A DNA stretch of 64,000 nt from Paludisphaera borealis (GCF_001956985.1 NZ_CP019082.1:3162001-3226000), one strand, 5' to 3'. Shown: positions 27,874-37,703, counted from the stretch's first letter. A program made the numbers and translations. The notes: generated from the sequence alone by a model not told the origin.

Positions 27874-28935
27874 TTATTTCGACGCGGGCTTGCCGACCGC
27901 GCGAGCGACGGCCTTGTCGAGCGCCTCGCCCTGGAGATCGACGTCGACGATCGTCCCATCTCGGGCCACGAGGAAGCTGGCGGGGATCTGCTCGACGCTG
28001 TACGCCTTCGCGGCGTCGTCGGCGCCTCGGCCGGTCAGGTTCGGCCATCCCGCGCGGTGGTCGAGCAAGAACCGCCGGACGGTCGGCTCGACCTTTTCCG
28101 CCGCGCCATCGGCGGCCTGAGCCTGGTGGTCGAGGTTCACGCCCAGGATCACGAACCCGTCGCCCTTGTGATGCTTGGCGAGCGCCTGCAAGGCCGGGAA
28201 GGCGCTGACGCACGGCGGGCACCAGGTCGCCCAGAAGTCGATGAGCACGACCTTCCCCTTGAGGTCCGACAGCCGCACGGGCTTGCCGTCGAGGTCGGTC
28301 CCCTGGATCTCGGGCGCGGGCTTGCCGAGCATCGAGAACAGGCCGAGCCGGTCTTCGAAGTACGCCTTCACGGCGGGATCGGGACGGGTCGCCAAGGCGA
28401 GCTCGCAGACCTTGCGCGCGTTCTCGTACCGGCCCGCCTTGATGAGCGTCTGGAGGTACGCCTCGCTCACCGCCGTCACCAGGGGGGCGGGGAGCAAATG
28501 GGCCTTGTCGTCGGTCGACGCCCGGCGCTTGAGGAACGCTTCGAGGTCGGCCTGGCACTGGTCGTACTCGCCGCGTCCGGCCCGCGCGAGCAGGTCGATC
28601 GAGGCCGCCAGCGCGTAGGATTCGGGTTCGCCGCCGTCGCGTTCGAGATACGCTCGGGCCGAAGCCTCGGCGGCCGGATAGCGACCGAGCGCGACCGCCA
28701 GGTCGAAGAGGCTGCGGTAGGCGGCCTCGGCTTCGTCCCCCTTGACCGTCGCCGCGAGCCGCGCCAGCGACTCGATCCGCGCGGCTTCGAGCTTGCCGGC
28801 CTCCTTCTCGTAATGGGCGTTCAGTTCGCCCAGCGACTGGAACTCGGGTTTCTTGGGCTCCTCGGCGCGGCCGAGGCAGGCGATTCCGAGGATCAAGCCG
28901 AAGGCCGAGACCGCGCGACGCGCATCGGATTTCAT
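27874..28935 (-). CDS. Exported TlpA-like thioredoxin-fold protein with helical N-terminal domain
   Basis: The 353-residue protein has a signal peptide (about residues 1-24, ending LGRA), a helical, TPR-like region (about 35-200; repeated Ala/Leu/Tyr helices) and a C-terminal TlpA/redoxin domain with WATWCPPC (Cys239, Cys242) and the cis-proline segment EQIPASF. It is predicted to reduce disulfides in the periplasm, as in cytochrome c maturation. It follows the M16 peptidase on the same strand at 75 bases and may be co-transcribed. The double-domain build is common in planctomycetes. Confidence 0.88.
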   Translation of the reverse strand: MKSDARRAVSAFGLILGIACLGRAEEPKKPEFQSLGELNAHYEKEAGKLEAARIESLARLAATVKGDEAEAAYRSLFDLAVALGRYPAAEASARAYLERDGGEPESYALAASIDLLARAGRGEYDQCQADLEAFLKRRASTDDKAHLLPAPLVTAVSEAYLQTLIKAGRYENARKVCELALATRPDPAVKAYFEDRLGLFSMLGKPAPEIQGTDLDGKPVRLSDLKGKVVLIDFWATWCPPCVSAFPALQALAKHHKGDGFVILGVNLDHQAQAADGAAEKVEPTVRRFLLDHRAGWPNLTGRGADDAAKAYSVEQIPASFLVARDGTIVDVDLQGEALDKAVARAVGKPASK

Positions 28936-29010
28936 CGAGGAGTTCTCACGGATGGAAGAGAGTGGTCGTTCGGGGTTTCCGTCGGGTTCCGTTCGCTGGG
29001 CGATGCTTCG

Positions 29011-31881
29011 TCAACGATCACCGGCCGCCGGCTGGCCGCCGCCGGTTTCGGGCCTGGCCGGGTTGCCCTTGTCGTCGATGGGCCGGATCTTGGCGGCGTC
29101 GGGCAGGCGCTTCAAGGCCGGCTCGATCGCCTTCCGGTCGCCGATGACGAGCGTGGTCATGGTCTCGGGCGTGATGTAGACGTTCGACAGCCGTTGGACC
29201 TCGGCCGTGGTGACGGCTTCGGCGCGGCGGAGGTACGTCGCGAGGTAGTCGTCAGGCAGGTCGTAGGCGACGAGCGTCGCGAGCTGGCCGGCGACGCCGA
29301 ACGTCGTCTCGAACCGGCTGGGGAATCCGTAGATCGCCCGGTTCTTGGCGTCGGCCACCTCGACGTCGGTGAACGGCCGCGGTCCCTTGACGTCGGCCAG
29401 TTCCTTCCGCATCTCGACGAGCGCCTCGCGCGTCACCGCCGACTGCACCGAGCCCTCGACCTGGAACAGCCCGGGGCCGCGCCGGGTGAGGAACTCGGAG
29501 CTGACGCCGTAGCTGTAGCCCTTGTCCTCGCGGAGATTGAGATTGAGCCGGCTCGAGAACTGGCCGCCGAGGATCGCGTTGAGGATGTTCAAGGCCGGTA
29601 CGTCGGGAGACTTCCGCGCCACGCCCAGCCGACCGATCGTGACGACCGACTGCGCGGCTTCGGGCTTGTCGACCAGGTAAAGAGCCGATTCGCCGGGCGC
29701 CGACGGGGCGGCGGGGGCGACGACCGGCGGCGCGGGGCGAGCCTTCCACGTCTTCAGCCGGGCTTCGAGGATCTGCGTGATCTCCTCGGGGTCGACGTCC
29801 CCCACGACGACGATCGCGGCGTTGGCGGGAACGAAGATCTTCTCGAAGAACGCGACCGCGTCGGCCCGGGTGATCGAGCGGACCGATTCGAGCGTCCCCA
29901 GTTGCGGACGGCCGTACGGGTGGCCCGCGCCGAAGACCAGCTTCGGGAACAGCTCGGCGGCGATCGCCTCGGCCGAATCGTGTTCGGCCTCAATGTCGGC
30001 GAGTCGGAGGATCTTCAGCCGATCAAGCTCGCTCTCGGGGAACGTCGGGTTGAGCAGGACGTCGCAGTAGAGGTCGAGCGCCTTGTCGAGGTGGCGTTTG
30101 AGGGTCGTGATGCTCGCCGAGCAGGATTCCAAGCCGCCGCCGACGTCGAGGCTCGCGCCGATCTCGGACGTCTCGCCGGCGATCTGAAGCGCCGAACGGG
30201 TCTTCGTCCCCTCGTCGAGCAGGCTGACGGCCAGCGAGCCCAATCCCTCTTTGCCAGAAGGGGTCGACGTCTCGCCCGATTTGATGACGAGATCGATGCT
30301 CACGATGGGCAACTCGTGGCGTTCGACGACCAGCAACGGGAGCCCATCGCCGAGCGTGCGGCGGACGAACTTCGGCGGCTCGAACCGAGGCGCGGGACCG
30401 ACCTTGGGCATGGCTCCGCGATCGAACGCGTCGCGCGGCGCGGCCGCCGCGGCGTCCTCGACCGGCGTTTGTTTGTCACGGTCGACGGCGACTTCGGGAG
30501 CGCGCTTCGCGGGAGGCCCTGGAACCACGTCGAGCTCCACGAACCGGTCGGTCAGGTACTTCTTGGCCACGCGCTGGACGTCGGCCGGCGTGACGGCGAA
30601 GACCCGGTCCAGCTCGCCTCGATAGCCGATCGGGTCGCCGATGAACGCCTCGTACTGGTTGAAGACCTCGGCCTTGCGCGAGACCGATTGCAGGCCCATG
30701 ATGAGCCCGCTCTCCCGCGCGTTCTGGCTCTTGACCACCTCAGAGGCCGTCGGCCCCTCGCGCTTCAGCCGCTCGATCTGCTCAAGGGCGATCTTGACGA
30801 GGGGCTCCAGCTTCTCGCCGGGTCGAGCCTCGATCACGACCTCGAACGTCCCCGTGAGGAGATGGGTCGGGTGCGAGGCGCTGACCCCGGCGGCGAGCTG
30901 GCGGTCGTACATCAGCGATCGGAACAGCCGGTTCTCCTTGTCGAGTTCGCCCAGAACCGCCGCCAGAACGTCGAGCGCCGGCTCGTCGGGATGGTTGCTC
31001 GGCACGGTCGGCCAGACCAGCTCGGCGCGGGGGAGCGTGACGCGGTCGGTCATGACCACGCGCTTCGCCGCGTCGAGAACTGGAACCTGTGGCTTCGGCT
31101 TCTCGACATCGGGCCCTTTGGGGATCGGGCCGAAGTACTTCTCGATCCAGGCCTTCGTCTTCGGCACGTCGATATCGCCGGCGACGCAGAGGATGGCGTT
31201 GTTGGGCGTGTAGTGGGTGCGGAAGAAGGCCGAGACGTCGGCCAGGCTCGCCGCCGAGAGGTCGGCCATCGACCCGATCACCGAGTGGTGGTACGGGTGT
31301 TCGGGCGGGTAGAGCGCTTGCAGCATCGCCTCGGCCGCCTGCCCGTAAGGCGCGTTGTCGACCGACTCGCGGCGCTCGTTCTTGACCACCTCGCGCTGGT
31401 TGTCGAGCTTGGCCTGGGTCATCGTGGGGATCAGGAACCCCATGCGGTCGGCTTCGAGCCAGAGGTCGAGTTCAAGCGCGTTGCTGGGGGTCGACTCGTA
31501 GTAGACCGTGCGGTCCTCGCTGGTGGTGCCGTTGATGTTGGCCCCCAGCTTTTCGAGCGGGTCGAAATACTCGTGGTCGTGGTTCTTCGACCCCTGGAAC
31601 ATCATGTGTTCAAACAGGTGGGCGAACCCGGTGCGGCCGAGCTTCTCGTCCTTCGAGCCGACCTTGTACCAGACGTTGACCGCCGCGACGGGCGTTTTGT
31701 GGTCCACGTGAAGCAGGACGGTCAGGCCGTTGGGCAGGCGGTACTTCTCGACGGCGAGCGCGGGGACCTCGTGCGGCCTCGGCGAGCCGGTTTCGGGTTT
31801 CGGCTGCTGCGCGGACGCATCCGCCCCGGCGAGGGCCGCCGCGAGCGCCAAGACGATCAGAAGACGAACGACGAGCGGCAT
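29011..31881 (-). CDS. M16-family zinc peptidase, fused two-half form
   Basis: The 956-residue protein has a signal peptide (about residues 1-24, ending ADASA) and acts outside the cytoplasm. The inverted zinc motif HLFEH (His88, Glu91, His92) is in the first half. The second half (from about residue 510) repeats the fold without that motif (LPIVSIDLVIKSGETSTPSG), as in fused pitrilysin-type enzymes where the second half shapes the chamber. ATG 31881 was chosen; the frame remains open to 32148 but overlaps the ferredoxin gene. It lies 62 bases downstream of that gene. Peptide clearance is likely. Confidence 0.9.
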   Translation of the reverse strand: MPLVVRLLIVLALAAALAGADASAQQPKPETGSPRPHEVPALAVEKYRLPNGLTVLLHVDHKTPVAAVNVWYKVGSKDEKLGRTGFAHLFEHMMFQGSKNHDHEYFDPLEKLGANINGTTSEDRTVYYESTPSNALELDLWLEADRMGFLIPTMTQAKLDNQREVVKNERRESVDNAPYGQAAEAMLQALYPPEHPYHHSVIGSMADLSAASLADVSAFFRTHYTPNNAILCVAGDIDVPKTKAWIEKYFGPIPKGPDVEKPKPQVPVLDAAKRVVMTDRVTLPRAELVWPTVPSNHPDEPALDVLAAVLGELDKENRLFRSLMYDRQLAAGVSASHPTHLLTGTFEVVIEARPGEKLEPLVKIALEQIERLKREGPTASEVVKSQNARESGLIMGLQSVSRKAEVFNQYEAFIGDPIGYRGELDRVFAVTPADVQRVAKKYLTDRFVELDVVPGPPAKRAPEVAVDRDKQTPVEDAAAAAPRDAFDRGAMPKVGPAPRFEPPKFVRRTLGDGLPLLVVERHELPIVSIDLVIKSGETSTPSGKEGLGSLAVSLLDEGTKTRSALQIAGETSEIGASLDVGGGLESCSASITTLKRHLDKALDLYCDVLLNPTFPESELDRLKILRLADIEAEHDSAEAIAAELFPKLVFGAGHPYGRPQLGTLESVRSITRADAVAFFEKIFVPANAAIVVVGDVDPEEITQILEARLKTWKARPAPPVVAPAAPSAPGESALYLVDKPEAAQSVVTIGRLGVARKSPDVPALNILNAILGGQFSSRLNLNLREDKGYSYGVSSEFLTRRGPGLFQVEGSVQSAVTREALVEMRKELADVKGPRPFTDVEVADAKNRAIYGFPSRFETTFGVAGQLATLVAYDLPDDYLATYLRRAEAVTTAEVQRLSNVYITPETMTTLVIGDRKAIEPALKRLPDAAKIRPIDDKGNPARPETGGGQPAAGDR

Positions 31882-31943
31882 GGCGAAGCGATCCTCACCG
31901 GAGTGGGTGGTCGTTGAAAACGATGCGGCGGTGGTCGGCGGCG

Positions 31944-32267
31944 TCAATCGAGCGGACGCGTGCCGGCGGGGACGCCGGTCTCCGACGATCGGTTGATCAC
32001 CTTCACCCAGAGATCCGACTCGACGCGGATCTGGCACGAGAGCCGGATGTTGGGCGCGAGGTTCTCCTCGCGGGCGAGGCGATCGATCTCGACCTGCTCG
32101 GCGGGCGCGGGATCGCCCGCCAGAACCTCGACCCGGCAGGTGGTGCAACGGGCGTTGCCGCCGCAGCGGTGCATGACGTCGATGCCGGCGTCTTCGATGG
32201 CCAGCACGAGCTTGGTGCCCGGTTCGACCTCGAACGACTTCTCTCCCTCGACGGTTACAGTAGGCAT
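31944..32267 (-). CDS. 2Fe-2S ferredoxin
   Basis: The 107-residue plant/adrenodoxin-type ferredoxin carries the cluster ligands Cys35, Cys41 and Cys44 in CGGNARCTTC, and Cys78 in RLSCQI. It passes electrons in the cytoplasm; the partner enzyme is not identified. Family length (about 100) is normal. The minus-strand gene starts at ATG 32267, divergent from nuoL, and is followed at 62 bases by the M16 peptidase gene. Confidence 0.92.
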   Translation of the reverse strand: MPTVTVEGEKSFEVEPGTKLVLAIEDAGIDVMHRCGGNARCTTCRVEVLAGDPAPAEQVEIDRLAREENLAPNIRLSCQIRVESDLWVKVINRSSETGVPAGTRPLD

Positions 32268-32621
32268 GATTCAGTTCTCCTTGTCGTTCAGGGTCTTGGT
32301 TGACAGCCTATCAGTCTCTGGTCTCGGGCGCGAGCACGCAAGAGCTATGCTTCGCGGCCCCGCGCCGGGCCGGCCGCCGGTCGTCGATTGCAAGAAACCG
32401 AGGGCGCGAGGGTCTTGCAACGGGAATTCGGCTGTGACATAGTTCACGATCTCGTCCGACCCGGCGTCTCATCGCCTTGGTTCCCGCCGCAACGACGAGG
32501 AAGATCCGCCGCGAGGCGATCTCAATAGAGGCTCCGCCTCTCCAGGCGGGCGATCGGGTCGACGAGGTCGCGGGACGAGCAATCGAGAGCGTTCAACGCA
32601 GTCGCCGAGGGACGAGACGAC
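32268..32621. other. Divergent intergenic region between ferredoxin and nuoL
   Basis: 354 bases with no gene. It contains a plausible forward promoter at 32415-32443; nothing else is recognised. Confidence 0.5.
32415..32443 (+). promoter_or_regulatory. Candidate sigma-70-type promoter for nuoL-nuoM
   Basis: TTGCAA (32415-32420), a 17-base spacer, then CATAGT (32438-32443). It lies about 180 bases before the nuoL start. Based on sequence only. Confidence 0.3.
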
Positions 32622-34976
32622 ATGAACTGGCAGGTAGGTCTCTACGTGGCCGCTGTGTTGATTCCGCTCGCGGCGTTTACCATCGAAATCCTGTTCATCG
32701 GCCGCTTGAAACGGCTCAACGCCTACATCGCCACGGGGGCGATCGGCCTGTCGTGCGTGCTGAGCGCGATCGGGTTCCTCGATTATTTCCTGATCGAGGC
32801 CAAGGGCGTGTTCGCCGAGCATCACGCGGCGACGACCACGGGCGAGCATGAAGCCAGCGCCGACGCCGGCCATGCCGAGGCCGCCGGCGCCGAACACGAA
32901 GCGACCCACCCGGCCCCGCTGGTCTGGAAGGCGAACTACGACTGGGTGCTGCTGGGCGCGCCGACGGCGGGCGCCCTCGACCGGTTCGCCGCCAAGCCGC
33001 TCTCGTTTCCGCTGGGCGTGTACATCGACAGTCTGTCGGTGATCATGTTCCTGATGGTGACGTTCATCGCCACGCTGATTCACCTGTACTCGATCGGCTA
33101 TATGCACGACGACCCTCGGTTTCCGAGGTTCTTCGCGTTCTTGTCGTTGTTCTGCTTCTCGATGCTCGGTCTGATCGCATCGCCGAACCTCTTCATGATC
33201 TTCATCTTCTGGGAGCTGGTCGGGCTCTGCTCGTACCTCTTGATCGGCTTCTGGTACGAAGAGAAGTCCAACGCCGACGCCGCCAACAAGGCGTTCGTGG
33301 CCAACCGCGTGGGCGACGTGGGGATGCTGATCGGCCTGGGCCTGCTCTGGACCACGCTGGGGACGTTCAACTTCCAGGAGATCAGCGAGGGCCTGCGCGA
33401 TTCGACGGGGCAACTCCACACCGCCAACGGGGCCGACGCGCAGAACGTCGTCGACTTCCGCCCCCACGGCGAGCCGGTCGGCGCGGCGCCGCACCGCCAG
33501 ATCCCGTACTGGATGCTGACGATCGCCGGGCTGGGGATCTTCGCCGGATGCGCGGGCAAGAGCGCCCAGTTCCCCCTCCACGTGTGGCTCCCCGACGCCA
33601 TGGCCGGTCCGACGCCGGTCTCGGCCCTGATCCACGCGGCGACGATGGTCGCGGCGGGCGTGTATCTGGTCGCGCGGTTCTTCCCGGTCTTCACGTCCGA
33701 CGTCCTGCTGTACATCGCCTACACCGGCGGCGTCACGCTCTTGATCGCCGCCACGATCGCGATGGTCCAGACCGATTACAAGAAGGTGCTGGCGTACTCG
33801 ACGATCAGCCAGCTCGGCTTCATGATGCTGGCCATCGGCGTCGGCGGCCGGGCCGCGGGCATGTTCCATCTGGTGACGCACGCGTTCTTCAAGGCGCTCT
33901 TGTTCCTTGGCGCGGGCAGCGTCTACCACAGCGTCCACACCTATGAGATGCCGGGCCTCGGCGGCCTCCGCAAGAAGATGCCAATCACGGCCACGACGAT
34001 GCTGATCGGCACGCTGGCGATCTCGGGCGTGCCGTTTTTCAGCGGGTTCTACTCGAAGGACGCGATCCTGGCCGCGGCGATCGCGCGGGTGTCGCAAAGT
34101 CCCCAGCACTTCATGCTGTTCGTCCTGCCGGCCCTGGGGGCGACCATCACCGCGTTCTACATGTTCCGGATGTGGTTCCTGGTCTTCGCGGGCGAGGCGC
34201 GCGGCTTCCGGGGCGAGGCGCACGCCGCCATCGCCCACGCCCATGACGAGGAGCAGGCGCTCGCGCACGAGGAGGCCGAGCACGGCCACGGCGCCAGCGC
34301 CCACGATCTGAACCCGGTCGCCCACGCTCACGAGAGCGAAGCGATCATGACCCGGCCGCTCGTGATCCTGGCGTTCTTCAGCGTGTTCGTCGGCTGGACG
34401 GTCTGGGCGGGTCTGCCGTTCGGCGTGCCGGTGCTCGAATCGTTGATCGCCTACGGCGAGCCGGCCGGCGTGATCAACGCCCACTGGGCCCACTGGTACG
34501 CCGTGGGGTGTTCTCTGGCGATCGGCGTGATCGGCATCGGCCTGGGCGCGCTCTACTACGCCCCCGTCGGCCTCCCCTATTTCCCCGCGACGCGGCTGAA
34601 CCCGGGCCGAACCGCGGCGCAGTTCCGGGGGCTCCACACCCTGTTCAAGAACAAGTGGTACTTCGACGACGTCTACCGGGCTTTGCTGATCAACCCCTGC
34701 CTGGCGTTCGCAAGGCTGTGCGGCCGGTTCGACAAGCTCTTGATCGATGGTATGGTCAACGGCGCGGCCTGGGCCACCGAACGGCTCAGCCGACTCAACG
34801 GCCTCTTCGACAAGCTGGGCGTCGACGGCGCGGTGAACGCCCTCGCCGACCTTGTCTACGTCGCGGGCGACCGCAGCCGGGCGATCCAGACCGGCAAGCT
34901 CCGCAATTACCTGATGTTCCTGGCGGTGGCGCTCGTCGGACTGTTCGCCGGCGTCTTCGCCTGGGTCGGCGGCTGA
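32622..34976 (+). CDS. nuoL: NADH-quinone oxidoreductase subunit L (proton-pumping)
   Basis: The 784-residue antiporter-like membrane subunit of respiratory complex I. Key channel residues are present: Glu in FIFWELVGLCSYLLIGFWY, the lysine-bearing FPLHVWLPDAMAGPTPVSAL helix with GKSAQ, and TDYKKVLAYSTISQLGFM. It is longer than the usual 610-670 residues because of two hydrophilic, His/Glu/Ala-rich insertions, about 64-98 and 526-573, the second rich in HAHDEE and EHGHG. The long C-terminal lateral helix region is also present. It is followed by nuoM after 90 bases; no other nuo genes lie in the window. Confidence 0.95.
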   Translation: MNWQVGLYVAAVLIPLAAFTIEILFIGRLKRLNAYIATGAIGLSCVLSAIGFLDYFLIEAKGVFAEHHAATTTGEHEASADAGHAEAAGAEHEATHPAPLVWKANYDWVLLGAPTAGALDRFAAKPLSFPLGVYIDSLSVIMFLMVTFIATLIHLYSIGYMHDDPRFPRFFAFLSLFCFSMLGLIASPNLFMIFIFWELVGLCSYLLIGFWYEEKSNADAANKAFVANRVGDVGMLIGLGLLWTTLGTFNFQEISEGLRDSTGQLHTANGADAQNVVDFRPHGEPVGAAPHRQIPYWMLTIAGLGIFAGCAGKSAQFPLHVWLPDAMAGPTPVSALIHAATMVAAGVYLVARFFPVFTSDVLLYIAYTGGVTLLIAATIAMVQTDYKKVLAYSTISQLGFMMLAIGVGGRAAGMFHLVTHAFFKALLFLGAGSVYHSVHTYEMPGLGGLRKKMPITATTMLIGTLAISGVPFFSGFYSKDAILAAAIARVSQSPQHFMLFVLPALGATITAFYMFRMWFLVFAGEARGFRGEAHAAIAHAHDEEQALAHEEAEHGHGASAHDLNPVAHAHESEAIMTRPLVILAFFSVFVGWTVWAGLPFGVPVLESLIAYGEPAGVINAHWAHWYAVGCSLAIGVIGIGLGALYYAPVGLPYFPATRLNPGRTAAQFRGLHTLFKNKWYFDDVYRALLINPCLAFARLCGRFDKLLIDGMVNGAAWATERLSRLNGLFDKLGVDGAVNALADLVYVAGDRSRAIQTGKLRNYLMFLAVALVGLFAGVFAWVGG

Positions 34977-35066
34977 CGGCGCGCGACCTGTCTCGACCTG
35001 ACCTGACCCCGACCGACGCGACGAGCCAGACGCGAGAGAAACCTCCTCCCAACCGGTGCCCGCGAC

Positions 35067-36836
35067 ATGAGCGACAACCTACTCCTGACGTCCATCTGGC
35101 TTCTCCCCTTGATCGGCGCGGCAGTCGTGCTGCTGATCCCCAAGCAGTCCGAGTCGTTGGTCAAGTACGTGGCGACGGCCTTCATGGTCGCGAACTTCGC
35201 GGCGACGCTCGTCGCGCTCGGCGTATATCTGGGCGACGCCAAGGCGGCGACCCCGCTCCAGTACCGCGCCTCGCAGAACCAGCTTGTGGCCGACGCCGGC
35301 GGAAGCGTCGTCGTCACCGACGAATCGCAGGGTGAAGGCGATCTGGTCGTCCGTCGCGCCTGGATTCCCGCGTTCAACATCCAGTACTACCTGGGTCTCG
35401 ACGGCATCAGCCTCAGCCTCGTGGTGCTCACCGGCCTGATCAGCTTGCTGGCCTGCATCGCCTCGTGGAACATCGACCGCCAGGTCCGGGGCTACTACGG
35501 GCTCTTCCTGCTGCTGGTCGCCAGCATGATGGGTGTGTTCGTGTCGCTCGACCTGTTCCTGTTCTACGTGTTCTTCGAGATCATGCTCTTGCCAATGTAC
35601 TTCCTGATCGCCATCTGGGGAGGCGAGAATCGGGAATACGCGGCGATCAAGTTCCTGCTCTACACGCTGTTCGGCTCGGTGTTCATCCTGGTCTCGATCC
35701 TGATCCTCTACTTCTGGCCGGGCGACGCGGGGGCGATCAGCCTCGTCAACGCCACCGGCCAGGCGCAGGCGTTCCACGGCCACTCGTTCGACATCGTCGA
35801 GTTGACCGCGATCGCCACGGCGTCGAGCTACTACGGGCGGTACATCCAGGGGTGGATCTTCGTCCTCTTCCTGGTCGGCTTCATCATCAAGCTGCCGTCG
35901 TTCCCGTTCCACACCTGGCTGCCCGACGCGCACGTCCAGGCACCGACGCCGATCAGCATGATCCTGGCGGGCGTGTTGCTCAAGATCGGCGGCTACGGCC
36001 TGATCCGGCTGGCCTGGCCGCTCGCTCCCGCCGGCGCGTACGACTGGTCGTACTTCGTGGCCGCGCTCGGGGTCTTCAGCATCATCTATGGCGCGCTTGT
36101 GGCCATGGCCCAGACCGACTTCAAGAAGCTGGTCGCCTACAGCTCGGTCAGCCACATGGGTTACGTGACGCTCGGCATGGCGGTGATGAACCTGTCGAAC
36201 AGCCCCCAGTATTACGCCTACGGCGTCAACGGGGCGATGTACATGATGCTCGCCCACGGCATCACCTCGGCCGGCATGTTCTTCCTCGTCGGCGTGATCT
36301 ACGACCGGGCCCACACCCGCGACCTCGACAAACTCGGCGGCCTGAACAACATCATGCCGATGTACGGGGCCGTCTCGTACGTCATCTTCTTCGGGTCGAT
36401 GGGCCTGCCGGGTCTCTGCGGCTTCGTCGCCGAGGTGTTCGTCCTGCTGGCCGCGTTCAACTACAGCGTCCGGCTGGCGGTCGTCGCCGCGGCCGCCGTG
36501 GTCCTCACCGCCGGCTACATCCTCTGGACCATCCAGCGCGTCTTCCTCGGCCGCAACCAGGCCTGGAAAGGGTTGCCCGACATGAGCCTCCGCGAACTCG
36601 TCATCGCGGCCCCGCTCGTGGTGCTCACGGTCCTCATGGGCGTCTTCCCCCAGGGCCTGATCTTGAGCTGGATGAGCCCGTCGGTCAACCAGATGGTCAA
36701 CGGCGTGTTCACGGCCCGCGAGCTGAACACGGGCGCCCCGGATCAGCCCCCGGTCGCCCGGCTCATCGCGCCTCGCGTCCCCGGTGAGCCCGTCGCAACC
36801 CCAGCGATCCCCCCGGTCGTCGCGCGGACGCCCTGA
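35067..36836 (+). CDS. nuoM: NADH-quinone oxidoreductase subunit M (proton-pumping)
   Basis: The 589-residue antiporter-like subunit of complex I. Conserved features are FEIMLLPMYFLIAIWGG (channel Glu), the FPFHTWLPDAHVQAPTPISM helix and TDFKKLVAYSSVSHMGYV (Lys). About 14 membrane helices are expected. A hydrophilic loop (about residues 60-100) and a Pro-rich C-terminal tail exceed the usual length (about 500). It lies 90 bases after nuoL and is surely co-transcribed; a strong hairpin follows the stop. nuoN, the usual next gene, is absent here. Confidence 0.95.
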   Translation: MSDNLLLTSIWLLPLIGAAVVLLIPKQSESLVKYVATAFMVANFAATLVALGVYLGDAKAATPLQYRASQNQLVADAGGSVVVTDESQGEGDLVVRRAWIPAFNIQYYLGLDGISLSLVVLTGLISLLACIASWNIDRQVRGYYGLFLLLVASMMGVFVSLDLFLFYVFFEIMLLPMYFLIAIWGGENREYAAIKFLLYTLFGSVFILVSILILYFWPGDAGAISLVNATGQAQAFHGHSFDIVELTAIATASSYYGRYIQGWIFVLFLVGFIIKLPSFPFHTWLPDAHVQAPTPISMILAGVLLKIGGYGLIRLAWPLAPAGAYDWSYFVAALGVFSIIYGALVAMAQTDFKKLVAYSSVSHMGYVTLGMAVMNLSNSPQYYAYGVNGAMYMMLAHGITSAGMFFLVGVIYDRAHTRDLDKLGGLNNIMPMYGAVSYVIFFGSMGLPGLCGFVAEVFVLLAAFNYSVRLAVVAAAAVVLTAGYILWTIQRVFLGRNQAWKGLPDMSLRELVIAAPLVVLTVLMGVFPQGLILSWMSPSVNQMVNGVFTARELNTGAPDQPPVARLIAPRVPGEPVATPAIPPVVARTP

Positions 36837-36865
36837 CCCGACCCCGCCCGGTATTCAGGATTCCC

Positions 36866-36903
36866 ACGCCGGCGAGCCTCGCAAGATCTGATCTTGCCGG
36901 CGT
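36866..36903 (+). terminator. Nested inverted repeats after nuoM
   Basis: ACGCCGGC at 36866 pairs with GCCGGCGT ending 36903, enclosing GCAAGATC/GATCTTGC with a one-base loop. Located 30 bases after the nuoM stop. There is no U-tract, so termination is not certain. Confidence 0.45.
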
Positions 36904-36950
36904 GCCGCAACCTGAGTAATCTGCGGCTCACCTCGACGAAGACTCAAGAA

Positions 36951-36973
36951 CCGGGTCGGTTTTGCCGACCCGG
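36951..36973 (+). terminator. Second hairpin downstream of nuoM
   Basis: CCGGGTCGG pairs perfectly with CCGACCCGG around a five-base TTTTG loop. May be a terminator or an RNA stabiliser in the leader of the next gene. Confidence 0.4.
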
Positions 36974-37169
36974 GCGCGTGCCCGCGGAGGGAAGTCGAAC
37001 GATCACGCGACGGTTGTCGAACCGTCCGCGCTGGGGTCGTCGAGCCCGACGCCGGGCTTTCCCTCAAATGGTGGACATGGAGACGGCTCGATCGGGACGA
37101 TGTACCCGCCGACCGTCGAAGGGCGACTCAGGACGGGTCGGCCAGCCCTCAGAACGGAGTCGAACCGCG

Positions 37170-37703
37170 ATGCGAGTCTGGTCAAAGATGGCGCTTGCAC
37201 TGGCGGCGGGGGCCTGGATCGTCCCGGCGTCCCCCTGCTTCTCTCAAGACAAAACACCCGCTCCGGCCCCGAAGGCCGAGAAACCCGCCGACGACGCCAA
37301 GAAGCCGGTGGGCGAGAAGGCCGAGCAGGCCGACGTCCGCCCGAAGTCGCCGTCGATTGAACTCCGGCTGGTGATCGGCGGCCTGGGCTCGGGGGGATGC
37401 GACGTCGAAGTGAAGCCCGGCAACGCCGCCTGCCGGTTCAAGAGCCAGACCCGCCACGTGGCGTCCGACGGCAAGCTGACACTCGTCTTCCGCGACGTCG
37501 AGGTCCGAAGCGTCGACCGCAATTGCACGTTCGCCATCACGATGCGCGAGTCGGGCCAGGAGCCCAAGACCGTCCACCGCGGATTCCGGATGGTCGCCCC
37601 ATCCGCCGACGGCCCGCGCGCCGGCGCCCAGAGCTTCACCTGCTTCATGAGCTCGCCCTCGAAGGTCGCCGGGCTCGAACGCGAAGGCCGGACCATCCGC
37701 TGA
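37170..37703 (+). CDS. Small secreted hypothetical protein
   Basis: The 177-residue protein is not recognised. The signal peptide ends near residue 26 (SPCFSQ), followed by a Pro/Ala/Lys linker (about 30-55) and a beta-rich domain with four cysteines (GGCDVEVKPGNAACRF, RNCTF, FTCFM) that could form two disulfides. It ends in a basic tail. The GGAG is 11 bases before ATG 37170, somewhat far; earlier in-frame starts lack a signal peptide. It stands alone between nuoM and the glycosylasparaginase gene. Confidence 0.65.
   Translation: MRVWSKMALALAAGAWIVPASPCFSQDKTPAPAPKAEKPADDAKKPVGEKAEQADVRPKSPSIELRLVIGGLGSGGCDVEVKPGNAACRFKSQTRHVASDGKLTLVFRDVEVRSVDRNCTFAITMRESGQEPKTVHRGFRMVAPSADGPRAGAQSFTCFMSSPSKVAGLEREGRTIR

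Larger units (their letters stand above)
36837..37169. other. Intergenic after nuoM
   Basis: Contains two hairpins (listed separately) and the leader of the next gene. No coding sequence was recognised. Confidence 0.5.

Noticed and set aside
29011-32148. M16 peptidase starting at 32148
   Set aside because: The first 89 codons overlap the ferredoxin gene in another frame and carry no signal peptide; ATG 31881 begins a proper signal.
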